A stretch of DNA of 64,000 nt from Syngnathus acus (Eukaryota; Chordata; Actinopteri; Syngnathiformes; Syngnathidae), in the NCBI RefSeq assembly GCF_901709675.1, contig NC_051095.1, forward strand, positions 2,398,295 to 2,462,294, given 5' to 3'. The position numbers and the translations under genes were made by a program. Below the pieces are notes generated by a model that did not search any database, was not told the DNA's origin, and was given only the letters and a program-made list of their open reading frames with translations. This document shows, in pieces, positions 36,183 through 49,230 of this stretch (position 1 is the stretch's first letter; each line of letters starts with the position of its first letter).

Positions 36183-36637
36183 ACGTTTGGAGATTTTTGA
36201 TTGATTGATCATTTGATTTTCCAGGCCTAGCCAAAACGAGCGTATATTCCCGCGTCTCAAACATATAGGAATGTAACAAAACCCGATTTGAATCAGAACG
36301 TCGTTTTTAAAAGGTGTAACTGCATCAAATCAAATCGATTTGTTCCACTTTAAAATACAGTTTTTTAAAATACGGATGGAATCAACTTTTAGTAGAGAAA
36401 TAATTCCTGACACATCTACAGTACTGACAGGTTTGTTCATATGCATGTCAAAATGAGTCAAACCAGGCCGAATCTTAATCCCACTGAATCAAACCGAATC
36501 GTTTCGCCTCAAAATCGAACCGTCATCGAATGATAATCTATCGTACTTGCCAATTTTTTTCCTAATCATTCAAATTTGCCGCAGTTGTGGGCAACAATTC
36601 AATGTGCCAAGGCTATTTTCACTTTAAAATATAAAAA

Positions 36638-36883
36638 GATCTTTGGCGACAGTATCGCATTCACTGCCATTGACGACTTTAGACGTCAAACGTCTGTTTT
36701 AACTGAGCTGCCACTGAATGAGGTATAATAAGGTCACAAGAGTGTGTTTTATACGTAGACGATCTTTGGGGACAGTATCTCATTCACTGCCATTGACGAC
36801 TTTAGACGTCATATGTCTGTTTTAACTGGGCTGGCGCTGACTGAGGTATTATGAGGGCACAAGAATGTGTTTTATATCTAAAA
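36638..36883. repeat. 123-bp tandem duplication containing fold-back MITE copies 2 and 3
   Basis: GATCTTTGGCGACAGTATC at 36638 recurs as GATCTTTGGGGACAGTATC at 36761. Similarity runs through to TGTGTTTTATA near each unit end. The small fold-back element occupies 36655-36724 and 36778-36847. Confidence 0.85.
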
Positions 36884-39800
36884 GTAGACACATGTCCAAG
36901 TCCAAAAGGGGATACTTTAGAGTGCTACTAATTCTGGAGAGCAGGTACATGACTGGCCCATCGGAGAGGGACGAGAATTAAAAGTGGCACCCGACTTCAA
37001 GCAGAATGCTGGCCCATTTCACGCACGGGATGGGCGAAGGCACTCCGAGTTGCATATTTCAACAGGAGATTCTTTGGGCAGATGTCAGTGCCTTCAAAGC
37101 GGAGCCCCCCGTAACCATTTGAGACAAGGCCCTCGCCGCTTTGCAATCCGCTAATAATTCTCAATGAAACCAGAGCACGGCGATGAAAAAGGAAGGCTTT
37201 TTCGGGACGGTGATTGATTTGAAGTAGTCCCTTGAAAGCAGACGGTCGTGCAAAATTAACAAGGGTGTGTCTGTGGCGGACTGATCATGTATTATTTCAA
37301 GTGGAATGAAGGATTTTTCTAGCCACAGCTGGGAATGAATTATGGAGACGCCTGTTCCGGAATCACCCATCCCCCCCCCCCTGGTCTGTTGAACGGCGCT
37401 CTGGCTGTTGTTTTTAAATGAAAACCAATCCATTCCACTGATGTGTCACCTCACACTATCTCGGCCGCCGCCTTTTTGGAAGAGAACTTCAGCGAATGTC
37501 GGCTGCTGTTATCTGCCCACCTTTTATCCCTGCCAAAGTCTCCTCAAGGAGCGCTGAATGCAGATGAAAAGCTACGCAGGATTCCGACATATTTTCGGAG
37601 GCCCCCGGAGGCAATTCGCGATTGGCTTCTTAGCGTGCTGAACTTGCCGTTCACAAGCAGAGGGAGGCTCATTGTCCGCTATTCCAACAACCGCAAACAT
37701 CTTGATATCGCCGCAAGGTCGTCACCAGGGAACTGTCGCGTGTCAACACATCCCGGCCGATTAGCCCGTCCAAGCCGGAGCCCGACTGATTCATATCGGT
37801 GCATTACAAACATTTATTTGATAACGGGGTTGGTCCAAGTGTCTCCAAGGTGTCCGGTCCACAAAACACACACACAGACAAGCTAGCTACCACGACGCAT
37901 ACTAAAACTACTCATACTTCTATTCCGATTTTGAGACGTGGAGAGATTTGGAAAAAAACGCAATTTAACTCACTTCACGACAAGTTTGGCAGATGGCCAA
38001 CATTCCCTTAAATAGAAACTTCAAATTACGCATGGCAACTTTTGCAAGTTTACGTATAAGGTGCTTAAATGTGCATTTAGCGTCATGCTAACAAACGAAA
38101 GGCTAAAGATTAGCATCCATGCTGCAGCATTAGAACCCTTGGATATTTGAACACGATTGGCGGAGCATAGATTCTTTATCTTCTGCCAAGAATGATTATC
38201 ATTGCCGCTTTGTGAGGAGTTTCCGACTTGACTGTCGCCCATTTTGTTATTATGTTTTGTAGCTGTCAGTCTGTCAGGCCTCAAACCTTTTCCCGCCACA
38301 GTGGGACAGCCGCTCCCTCTTCGGCGTTTTGGCGATTCGCGGCGGGAGGGAGCGGCGACGGAAGAGAACTCGTCGGAGGCGTGGGGCCTCTAAAGCGACG
38401 CTGATACGCGCCACGCTGAGCCACAGAAAGCATGTCTGATTGAATAAGACCCAAGAGTGCTATTTGTGACTTAACGCGCTCTGACGACAGCAGCTCACAC
38501 TCTCGACCCACGAGAGTCCAAATGAACAAAATGATTTTCACTACATGTAGGTGGAGCTGCAAAAAATTAACTCCGCTTGTATTGGAAACCATCGGTCCTT
38601 CAACGCTAGCTTGATTAAAGGCTGAGGCTGAGAAGGTGAAATCATATTCAGATGGATTGCCGTCCGACGCAACGGCGTGAAAGGCATAAATTCGAGTCAT
38701 TGAAATGTTAACCGAGCTAAACGTCTCGCCGTCATCGAGCGATCAATTCATTGAGTGCAAATGCTGATGCGGTGCAGTCACAGCAATCGCGCTCCACTGA
38801 TTCTTGTTTGGACTTTTAATGGGAAAGCATCTCGAGTGTCTTTCTATTACTTCTCTCGCATCTTCGCCGAGCAAGCGGTGGCGTCAGTGACTTCCTCAGT
38901 CTGCTACTGGAGGCGGAGAAAGCGATTCCGAGGTCTCGCATTTGAAATGACGCTCACGTCATTTCCATCATTTCAGAGAGCAATTGTCCAATCATTAAAA
39001 TTTAAGGATGCCTTGAAGAAAATTGAGCTAGGCCCACGTCAGCACAAATGGCAGATGACATGTGAGAAGTTTCTGTGGAATGTTCTGGTTAAATTATATG
39101 CTGAGTCAGCGCCTTTGAAAAAAGGTTGAACTTCAAGAACATTGTGTTATTTACATGGACAAATGTTTTTAAATCACATGATTATTATTTACCCACGCGA
39201 TACAAACATTGTAGCTAATAGTCGCCCCAAAAATACCGAAACAATAATTGAATTATAAATACAAAAAAATATTGTTGCGAAATCTTTTGACCATTATAAA
39301 ATATATAAAGCAATGTGACTAAGTTGTGCAACTGAACCGTATTCAGAATTCTTTTGATAATTTTGCATCTCGTACGACAATTACTTCGTCGGTAAAATGA
39401 TTGATATTTTAAAAATGTAAAAAGAATTCAGATGAATTTTTCTCAATGTACGTTTGCATTGGTTGGTGGCTCTTTGTCATGTCGAAATCGTTACGTCGAA
39501 ATGTCATAATTTCTCCCATTACTCAATTACGTAAAAAACATTTTCTGGAATTCACTCAAATACAAAAATAGCCTCGTTATATTGTCGTATTTTCATTGCT
39601 CAATAAATTCCTTGCGTTGGGTCCCTGGGATTAACCGACGAACAAAAAAATTGTTTCTCGAAATTACAAAGATGCTCTTCAAATAGAAGTAATTGATTTG
39701 CTCCTCAAAACCGCTGAAAATAAAAAAGCAGTTTTCTCGAGCCTTGTATCACTGCACGACCTGGATTAAGACCTCGGGGTTTCATTACTGGGCCACATTT

Positions 39801-41766
39801 TTATGATGAGGACACCGGCGGCACTTTACAGCGATGGTCCCCCTGCTACTTCCACATGTACTTACAAACACAGACGACATTAAGGCCACAGAGTTGACAT
39901 TTGAAACACTGGGTGCACAAAAATTCCATCGTCCCCAAACAATGCAAATGAGTCAGAGTGTGAGGGCAGCGCCAGCAGAAGCGGGGACCAATAAGCATCC
40001 AATTAGGCCCTTTCCATCTGCACACGCAAAGCAACGCAGCCTACAGGCCAACGCCGGCTGCTTCCTGATTTTGGTCATTAGGAAAATGATCAACGTGCCC
40101 GGGGATGACGTGCAGGAGGTTCTTGTTGCCAAGCAGCGTACCGAGCCAATAAACTTATCGGTCATTGACCAAAGCAAACAGACTCGAATGGCGAGTAGTC
40201 AGCTCGAAATGCTTTTTTTTGCCCCCCAACTGGAGTGAGACACAAGTTAAGCTGTGGTTGGGATGTGACAAAATTCAAACCCGGCGGAGTCAAAACACCC
40301 CTCGAGCTGCAGTCAACTGGGAGTGGGAGTGTAAAAACAAGTCCGGCGGGGGGGCTCGTGGGGGGGACAGGCGACTGTGGGAGGAAGGAGGATGTCTGTT
40401 GAAATCATGCCAGAGGCACATTTGGAAGCTTTTACATCCCATTCAAAAGAAAACCAAACCCATTTTCTTCCCAAGAGGGAGCACTCAAAAATAATGGATC
40501 ATACTTGGTGTTAGCTTCGGGTTCTATGCTAGCTAACCTGACCTCACTCCAGCCAGGTATTCTCGGACCTCGATCGGGGGATGACGCTTGTCCAATCAGG
40601 ACGCTGGATTTTGCCGTGTGTTGGTGCGCAGAGACGTCTCCGAGCGTGTCTCGTGTTTTAATCCTCATTATGCAGCCGGGTGCAGAACCGTCGTCGCGAG
40701 CCACGGTCTACCAAAACCGATTAGCCAATGAGCATGTCGTTTTTTTAAGCGCGTTTGCTGCCACGCAAGACTCGAAAATGGTAGAAAACGTTTTTGGAAG
40801 GAAATGAAGATGGAAATGAACGAGTGCCAATTTTCCACACTCGCTCGGGATTACAGTGAATGCTAAGAAAGACGGGCTGGTTTCATCCAGATCCAGAACT
40901 TCGTCTGGATCCAAGGGAACAAAACAGCAAATTACAAGATGATAGCAAGAGATTGGATTGAGATCCTGTCAGCTGGGACACAACCGCTGCCAAACACGCA
41001 GCTTGTATGTCATTCTCGTTTGGATTCTCAACAAACGGTAAAAATCTTTGAGCCCAATCTTTGAGCCCAATCTTTGATTATGTTAGCATTGCAGCTAACT
41101 GACCGCAATGGCACTAATGCACGCAGGCTACTCCGCCCCCCCCCTCCGGTGCAAAAAGTGCATTCACGCGATCCGCTCCGCCGGATAAATGACGGCATTT
41201 ATTTCCAGCTCTCTAAGTGCTCGGAGGGCCTGGCTTGATGGATGCGTCTGACAGCTGTTCAACTTTCTCCAGATTTACACGGCTCGTGATGAGGAGGCAA
41301 TCATCGCCGCGTCCCGGGATGAGATCTAAATCAAGCGAGATAATGCAGATTGGATACATTTCGGTCTCGTGTGGGACTTGGGGGGGGGGGGGGGGGGGTT
41401 ATCTTTAACGCAAACGCATCTCCTTGACCTCAATTCCCCAGTAATGAGCAGAAAACAGTGTCGCGTTTGAACTCGACATCAGGCCGTAAGCTCGGGGTTA
41501 ATTCAATTATGAAACCTTCACATACCACTGGGCAGAGGCTGTACAAAAGGCAGCTTAGAACATAATCTTGCCTTGTTTACACAGACTTGGTGTCTCAAAG
41601 GCCGGCCAGGATCCGCCATTGCTCCCTCGTGGCTGCGAGTGGGAAAAAAAATCATCCAATAGCCGGGATCCATTTGGGGAATAGGAAGAAGTTTAATCGT
41701 CCATGTATGTCGACGAAAGTAAAACCGGGAGAGTCTGACACTGAGAAAATAATGAAGGACAATCAT
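36884..41766. other. Noncoding sequence, no gene recognised
   Basis: Open frames of 147 aa (37443-37886), 139 aa (38281-38700), 124 aa (38755-39129) and 134 aa (39834-40238) show no domain I recognise. A G-run of about 18 lies at 41381-41398. Confidence 0.5.
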
Positions 41767-42039
41767 CACTGGCGGAGGTAGAGGGGGGCCACGGGGGGGC
41801 ATCGTTTAAATAACTCAAAAATAATTATAAAATATCTCAAATAATAAAAAACAATTATTAGGGCAGATGATTGACTTTTTTTATCTGGAATATTCTTTCT
41901 TTATTTCCACCAAAGGACCATATAATAAATGTTTATCAGCATTTTTTGAAGAATTTGTTTGGTTTGTAATTGTTGTTTTGCGGGCCCCCTGAGATAACCC
42001 CATGGCCCCCCTAAAAACAAAACCCTAGATCCGCCACTG
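41767..42039. mobile_element. 273-bp hAT-type MITE with 8-bp target duplication
   Basis: Ends CACTGGCGG / CCGCCACTG (one mismatch) are flanked by ACAATCAT (41759-41766) and ACAATCAC (42040-42047). The interior is AT-rich with GGGGCC-type subterminal blocks. Confidence 0.8.
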
Positions 42040-42047
42040 ACAATCAC

Positions 42048-45000
42048 CCACCATAGAATATCATCCGTTTTGGAATGGAGACGCCTCGTCGATAGCATCG
42101 AGGCCCGAGGGATTCTCCGTCCTCACACGATTGCCATTTTTTCTCGACCTTTAATGTGGTCGTTGGGCCAAAGAATATTCACCGCCTTTGCATTTTCCTG
42201 AATCTGTTTACTTGTATTTTCCAATCTGTGGGAAAAAGCGTTAAACGTCACGTGTTCGGCCTGCGGCGAGCGTCTCTGCGGCTCCGCCCACTTCTGGAGA
42301 TTCACAATAGTGAGCCTCTGCGGTGAAACGTTTTGTTTCGCGTTGAGCGCGACACTGCAACTCGGCTGCCTGGTTCTCTCCTCGCCTTTGTCATTCGTTC
42401 ACGGAGGTGTGTGTGCCCCCCCCCCACCCCGTGTGCTTTTGGTACCTCTCTTTCTCACTCTCTCTCTCTCTCTCTCTAATCAGAATGGATGATAGCTGCA
42501 GTGTCCTCGCGGCGTCATACCTCGTCCCACAAGTTTAACGCCTTCACCAACGTGTGGCTCAAAAGTATTGGGACATCATCATTTAGCATTTGCAAAGACG
42601 AGGAAAGAAGGCATCTCACTCAAGCCGCCGTTGATGAATTTACTAATTAGCGGGTGTGTCCGTGCGAGCAAATGCGCTCCCAAAATACATTAGGGGGGCT
42701 TGCTCATTTGCATACACGCAATGTCGAGCCACGTGAGCGGCGGGAAATAACATCTAGAGGTGAACGCTATTAGCTAGCAGCTTGCGCGCAAACAGCCACA
42801 ATAGCATTAGCGTGCCCCGAAGGGCAATAAAGTTATTAAGCAGCGAGGGGACAGAAAAAAAAAAAAATGATGAGCACTCAAGGTGAGTCAATGTCAAAAC
42901 ATTTTTTGCTCAACTTTCTCTCTCTGGATTGGAGTCAAGAGGTGGAACCATTTTTTTTCCCCCCCATTGCAATCATTTTGCTCAGTCAGTCTCCTTTAAT
43001 ATTATTCACCTCCTCTTTTGGGCCAGAGCTAACTGATTGGAAGCAATACACGCTGCCGTCTTCAATTCACCCTGATGGGTTAGCTTAAATCGCTACTACT
43101 AAACTGCAGCGGACTTTAAAATCAAACCACAATAAATACTCCAAATATTCCAGGAACATAGCTGAGAAGCTATTACGGCCTGTTGACACAGGTGAGTCAC
43201 GTTCCCTTGTCTCTGATTGGTTGCTTTTCCTCAGACGCAGTGGTTTGTTTACAAACGAGTTTAATTTGTTGCGTCACAATTGGTTTTTTCTCATCTAAAT
43301 GAACGGAAATGCCATTTATCCATCATAAAAAAAACATTGGAATGTGTTTTGAATGAGGAAAAGACCTCTAAAAAAAATATGTAATTTTACAGATTTTTTT
43401 TTTTGCTTCAATTCACTATCAATTGCATCCTTCAGCGAATATTAGCCATTCTACCCAGAGGATAAAGAATATATTCCCGTGGCTACTGTTGTCTGTGTTG
43501 CTACACCCACCGCAACATAGATGCTATCCGTTAGCCCATTTGATTGACTGATTGATTTCTTAAGCTGACTGTGGGAATCCTGCAGCTTGATGAATCACAA
43601 CTAGAACACAGAGAAAAGACCTGATGCTAAAAGAATTCTCAGACAAAAAGCCCCTTTGTTTACCATCTATAACCTTCCTCGCGCCTCTCTCGCTCTCTTT
43701 GTATGTAGCAGCTGTCTCTGCTCTGTGCCGCGGCCTATCAGGACCAAGGCGCACAGCTAAGGTGACACCTCGGCTGCTGCATCAGCAAACAGACTTCATC
43801 CCGCTTTGTCCGACAGGTGGGGCCCCGGGACACGTACTGGCCACTGCGCGCATGCATATGCATCACGCTCAATCTCCAGAGTAGATTACCTATCGGACGT
43901 TTCCCGATGAGATCCTAATATAGCTCCATGGAGCACCGTTGCGCCATCGGTTTTGATGTACTCAATGTCAAAACGACACACATGTGACCCGGCGGTAAGA
44001 GGAGCGACCAAAACATCAAACAGCTCCACTCGGCGCATTTTTCGCTTCCAGCCTAAATTCTTCGGCTCTCATGTCTAGCGCTTGATATCAAAAGAAAAAG
44101 GGGAGGAAAGCGAGGTGGGACCGGGGAAAGGTAGACGAGTGCGAGAAAGCGTGTGTGGGCTCGTCACAAGGAGGACTGTAAATCAGATATAATCATCGTA
44201 GACTTGTCCTACATGGCCTGTAAGATCTTCCCACCGGCTTCACGAGAGTCAATAAAGAAATAGTGGGGGGGGGGATACAGCAGCTGCGTCTAGCAGGCGC
44301 AGAGCAGGGGGAAAAAAAAGAACAGCTCCACGTATATGCCTTGATGCTGTCCGTGGTCCTGAAGTCTGACAACGGCAAAATGGGCAGCAGTCAACGCTTA
44401 CAAGTGCCACTTGAAAATAAAAGCCGGCCAACGTTTGACACACGGCAACGAAAATACTTCATGGACCCTTTCCAGACCGAAATGAATGGCTACGCTAACT
44501 CCAGCGTGTTGCTAGTTTTGTCAGAGCTCAATTGTCAAACATTCATTTAGGTGACAGAGCAATTTCATATGCTGTCTGTGTTCTGATACGTTCCCGGGGA
44601 TCCATTCTGTCAGAATGGGCCGGACGGAGCATATCTGCCGCTGACACCATCTGCGTGACACACACACACACACACACACACAGCGTGGGCACCGTGTCAA
44701 AGCGCCGCATCATTCCAGGAGCTCACCAGGAGAATAGGAGGTGCGTGTCACCCATACGTGCCAATCGCAAATCACTCTGGCCAAATGGTGCGTCACGGTG
44801 GCTTGGAGGAGGCGTTAAGTGCTGAAAAGAATCTTGGACTGCTCGTTCTTGGAACGGCAGGGTGGAAATACAAAGAGAAGGAGGGGGGGGGGGTCGAGCT
44901 TGGAAACCTGCTACGTGCTAAAGCCCAACAATTAGTAGCATTGATTGGGAGCGTGGCTCTGAGCCCAACACAATTTGGGCTCATTTCATTTGCCAGCCAT

Positions 45001-48000
45001 GAATTGCAAAGCGTGATCTTGTAACATTATCGCGCCATTGATTCTCGGCCACTGATTAACCAAATAAAACACGCTGACTCCAAAATTAGCTTTGTGTTGC
45101 ATTTTTTTTGAGCCTGATGATAAAACAAATCCATGCTGGACGCCACTGACGAGGAAGCTTTAACGCAGTCACTCGGCGCATTTTCGCTTCCGGCAGACAA
45201 AGTAAAGTGCTGACTCAGCATGAATGTGGCTCGTTTGTCCCTGACAAACGGGGTTGGAGCATCAATAAAGACGCCGCCGACACGCAAGATTGATGCCGCG
45301 GATTGGTTTGAAAAGAAACGTGGCCGTGGTCAGACTGGTGAGTTTGTCTGCATTTTGTACGGCGAGACGGTGTGTTAAGAATTCAGCCAGATTCTCCAGC
45401 GTTTTGAACAAATTGTTGATATATTTCTGAATTTTAATCACACGGTACGCACACTTGCGGCCAACAATGAGGCGCTCTAAAAGGGCCACGCCAACCCGAA
45501 GCTGATGGTTGTCACGTTGGAATTAAAGAAAAAATTATAAGAAATGACCTAAATGGCCTTCTCTCTCTGTGACGTCCATGCAGTCACGGTTGACAACGAT
45601 AATAACTATAATAATTTCATCAAATGACTTTTTTTTTTATTTATGTCAATTGCTTTTTAAGTGCCTTCAAATCTTTTTTGTAAATGGGTTTAAATGTCAT
45701 CAATGTACATTCTTGGGTTCATTTTAATCATCTTTTCTCTTATTCATAATTTTATTATATATTTTTTATTATTATTTATTTTATTTATTTATTTTTAAAA
45801 TGTAATTTTTTTTTTACCACATAATTGGGAGAGATTTACATTGGGGGTTCCGTAAAAACAAAACAAACAAAAAAACAGCTGTATCAACGCAAACAATCAC
45901 TACAAAGTCTGCAATTTCTATCTTTGATAATTTACAATCAAAATATTCCACAATTTGTAAAAAAAAAAAAAAAACACAAAACCCAGTGCCCACATCCGTC
46001 CTTTGAGGAACAATGTCCACTAATGGAGATAATTGTTGCACTCTTAAATCCCCCATTCTACTCGTTCCAAGTCTTCAAGTGCTTAAGATGTAAAGGTCAA
46101 GTGTCAACGTGATAAAAGTATTGAAAAGCAATTAGAGGGAAAACGATAGCTCTTTATGACTTTGCAGTTTCGATTTGAGGGTTCCGTTTGGTTCACTTTG
46201 TCAGCAAAACGGTGATACAAACAAACGGTGCGGTGATGCAAAAGTGGAAATTGCGTGGCTGAGCGATATCCCACAGCAACACTCGGATTAGTTTCAAACG
46301 CCCACGCCTCAATTATGAGCGTAAAACTCTTACGCGTGTCCCGTATTGCCGTTACGCAACCTGCTCCACTTTGCAGTCGCAAAGCCAATCGCAGCTTCCG
46401 AATGTCTCTGCTCATGTCGGACCTGAGCTCCTGCCCTGAACGGAAAAGGGCCTTCCCAAAACTGGCATGGAAAAAAAAAAAAATTGCAAGCACAGAATGT
46501 ATAAGTAGATCGAAATATCACGGAAAGATGGTCGTAGCGCCGACTTCTGTTCTTATAAACACGCACTTTCTTCCTTAAATGTGCTTCCAAGAATTTTTCT
46601 CCCAAAAGCTGAGCAATAAGCTCCTGCAAATATTCCATCTCAGGCGATTGCTGGAGGCTACAAAGAGCGTCTTCATTAATTCATTGGTGGTGTGTGCTTT
46701 TTGCAGGGTTACTGAGAAACGGGGGGGAAAAAAAAAAAAAAAAAACGGGGGTCTGAGATTACATATTTGAAGAGGGGATTAAAAAAAAAAAACTCATCAA
46801 ACATTCAGATGTACTTGCGCGCCACGCTGAATTAATTCATGACCCAATCTTTGTGGAATACGCTAGGCTGCAGAACCCGGGATTCTTCCGACGAGTCCCT
46901 CAACGGTTCCTCAATTAGGAAGACCAAAGGCGCATTATTAAAAGCGGCGCCGCGCTTTGAACTCAAGTGGCGCCATCACACAACGATTTTGCCAAATTTC
47001 CTTTGCGGCCCTCGATGGAGAGGAATGAGAGCTGGCTGTCAAGTGTCTGCCGAGGCAACAGGGGGCGCTGTAACCCTTAACTGTGAGGCGGTTTAAAGAC
47101 GAGCTGAAGTTAGCGGGTAGCCATCTTACAGGAAAAACACGTGACACAAAATAATATGAGAGGAATTACAATATTTTCAAGTTCGGCGGGATTGCTGATT
47201 GGCAACGCAAGATGGCCGCCACTGGCTTCACTTCTGACTACGGCGAATTGGCGGCATTGCTAGTTGGTGGTAAAGAGCGTAAGACCAGCAGCAATTTGAG
47301 GGAACAAATTCGATCAGGGTCAATAGAGGGCGCTAATTGATCCCCTCGAAGTCGAAGAAGAAGAAAAAAAAGAATCAAGAAAATTTAAGCGATTGCAAAA
47401 TTCATCTTTCCAGTCTGGAACGTCCCAAATTTTGACTTGTTAAAATACTAACAAGTGACTTGGCAAATAACAGATAGGCCCAAGATGGGGCGTGATGACG
47501 TCATTATTGCTCTTCAAAATATTGTAAATATGATTACGCAGTATCTGCTTTCCATGTGGACGAAAGGCCAACATACAATGCAAAAGCAACCCTTGCTAAT
47601 ATGAACCATAGATTTAACCTAAGCCGGAATTTTGCCGCCATGGCAACCCCCAGGAAGGGAAACCTGATCCAATCAATAAGTCCCCACTGAATCCTCACTC
47701 TGGCTTTCTTTCCTCTCAGCCCCTCTCCTCCGCCGCCGCCGCCGTTCTCCCTTCCAGATTCATGCACGCAATCATTCAGAAAACAACGAAAGGTCCTTCA
47801 GTGTGCATGATGGGCCTTCCTCCCTCGCCGTTTCATCAAAAGGAAAAGTGAGAAGACAAGTGCGGCGGGGGGGAAGCTGGGCGGGCACGTCTTCCATCAA
47901 ACACCCAACGGAGAATGAGTGGAGTAGGGGGCGGGGGCGGGCAAGGGGGAAATCCGTCATTTTCCTATTGTGTATATCCTCTCCTTTTTATGCAAGTGTG

Positions 48001-48900
48001 TGCCTTTATGACTCCCTTAAGCTCCTTTAACCTCTCCTGGTTGGCAAGCCGGACAGATGAGCGGGGAAGATGGATGAGGGCCAGGCAGGGAGCGGCAGAG
48101 GAGAGAGTTAATGAGGCAGACCGCATGTCTCTCGGCCCGCCGTGCCAGGGATTACAGCGAGATTACCCAATTCCCATTCTCCATTCCCTCCAATTTTCAC
48201 ACTCGCCACCGACGTGCCCGGATGATGAAAAGATGAGACGGCGCAGCCTCCATCGGGCCGAGGCTGCAACTTCCAAGCGTGCATGACTAATACTCAACAC
48301 TGGAGACCACCGGGCAGAGTCATGGGGGTGGTCAAATTATTAGGAACAGATCAATGATACAGGGGCAGTGCAACTGTCACGCAAATTCTTTGTGATTATT
48401 CTTTTGGGTCTCAGAAGCTTTTAAGAAAAGAAAAAGGTGCGGGGGGGGGGGGGGGGCAACACGATTTCTTTTTGTGGGGGGGGGGGGTGAAGGGGCGTGC
48501 GCAAAAGTTGTACGTAACGCGTGCGTAACTGCAAGCAAGCAAACAATATGATTACAGTCCAATGAGGCAGAACCTGTTAGATTACTGGCGTGACAACATA
48601 CGTAAAAAATAAAAACACACACACACAAACGCACGCACACAAAAGACACTTTTTTTGCCGTCATTGGGCACCGATAAATAACACACGTGGCTTCGAAACA
48701 GATCCCGGCGTAGATAAACGCACAACGGTGCAGAAAGCGTCACGGTCCCTCCAATCCGACAGCCACCGTGGACCAATTACGCACCGTTTGCGTAATGGCA
48801 ACCAAAACCAAATGCCGTTGTAGCTCGCGCCTCTGTTTGCATTGTCTGCCTTCCCCGTCATCATTAAACCGCAGCAAAGAATCGAAAAGTCCTTACTTAC
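42048..48900. other. Noncoding sequence, no gene; several regulatory-like motifs
   Basis: CT repeat at 42453-42478, CA repeat at about 44659-44682, and a GAGGCGCTCTAA dispersed repeat at 45434-45490. CTCF-like cores lie at 47054-47073 and 47321-47337, a YY1-like AAGATGGCCGCC at about 47209 and a CRE at 47496-47503. Two long G-runs lie at 48441-48488. The RE1-like site is listed separately. Confidence 0.55.
44343..44363 (-). promoter_or_regulatory. RE1/NRSE-like element (REST binding site)
   Basis: The minus strand reads TTCAGGACCACGGACAGC followed by ATC. Against the canonical 21-base RE1 it agrees at 18 positions, and at 17 of 18 in the core, with the standard half-site spacing. REST silences neuronal genes outside the nervous system, so a site upstream of the neurexin coding exon makes sense. 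Occupancy is inference. Confidence 0.5.
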
Positions 48901-49230
48901 GTTCCTGCTGCAGTCCGCGCCTGATTATTGTCCAATTTTTGGAAGAAAAAAAAACACATACACACAAGTGTGGCAGTGTGTCACGCGTGTCTCCCCCGCG
49001 TCTTTATCCAGAGCAGATTTCCACAGCGCCCAGCATCAGCAGGCAGCGCAGCGTCTGTCCTTCGAGACAGATGTGAACGCTCCTGGACGGGCGAAGCGCT
49101 CCACCTGCAGCGAGAACCGGATGTGCAGAAAGGACGCGAGTTGGCCGCTGCTTTCAAAATAAAAGCTTGGCAGCTCTTGGAGCTCCTGAGAACTTTTATT
49201 GTGTTGGCGTGCTGTTTCTTGGGGTGTCTG
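48901..49230 (-). other. Candidate noncoding first exon / promoter-proximal region of nrxn2
   Basis: On the minus strand a CpG-containing segment unlike the AT-rich surroundings ends in GGAAC|GTAAGTAAG, one of the best donors on this strand upstream of the coding exon. No in-frame protein is recognisable, as expected for a 5' UTR exon. ACAATAAAAG near 49193-49204 could act as a TATA-like box, but no start site can be fixed; the upper limit given is approximate. Linkage to the acceptor at 20389 would imply an intron of about 28.5 kb. This is inference only. Confidence 0.3.

Noticed and set aside
37443-40238. Open frames of 147, 139, 124 and 134 aa
   Set aside because: Nothing recognisable; composition looks like translated noncoding sequence, with no splice context linking them.
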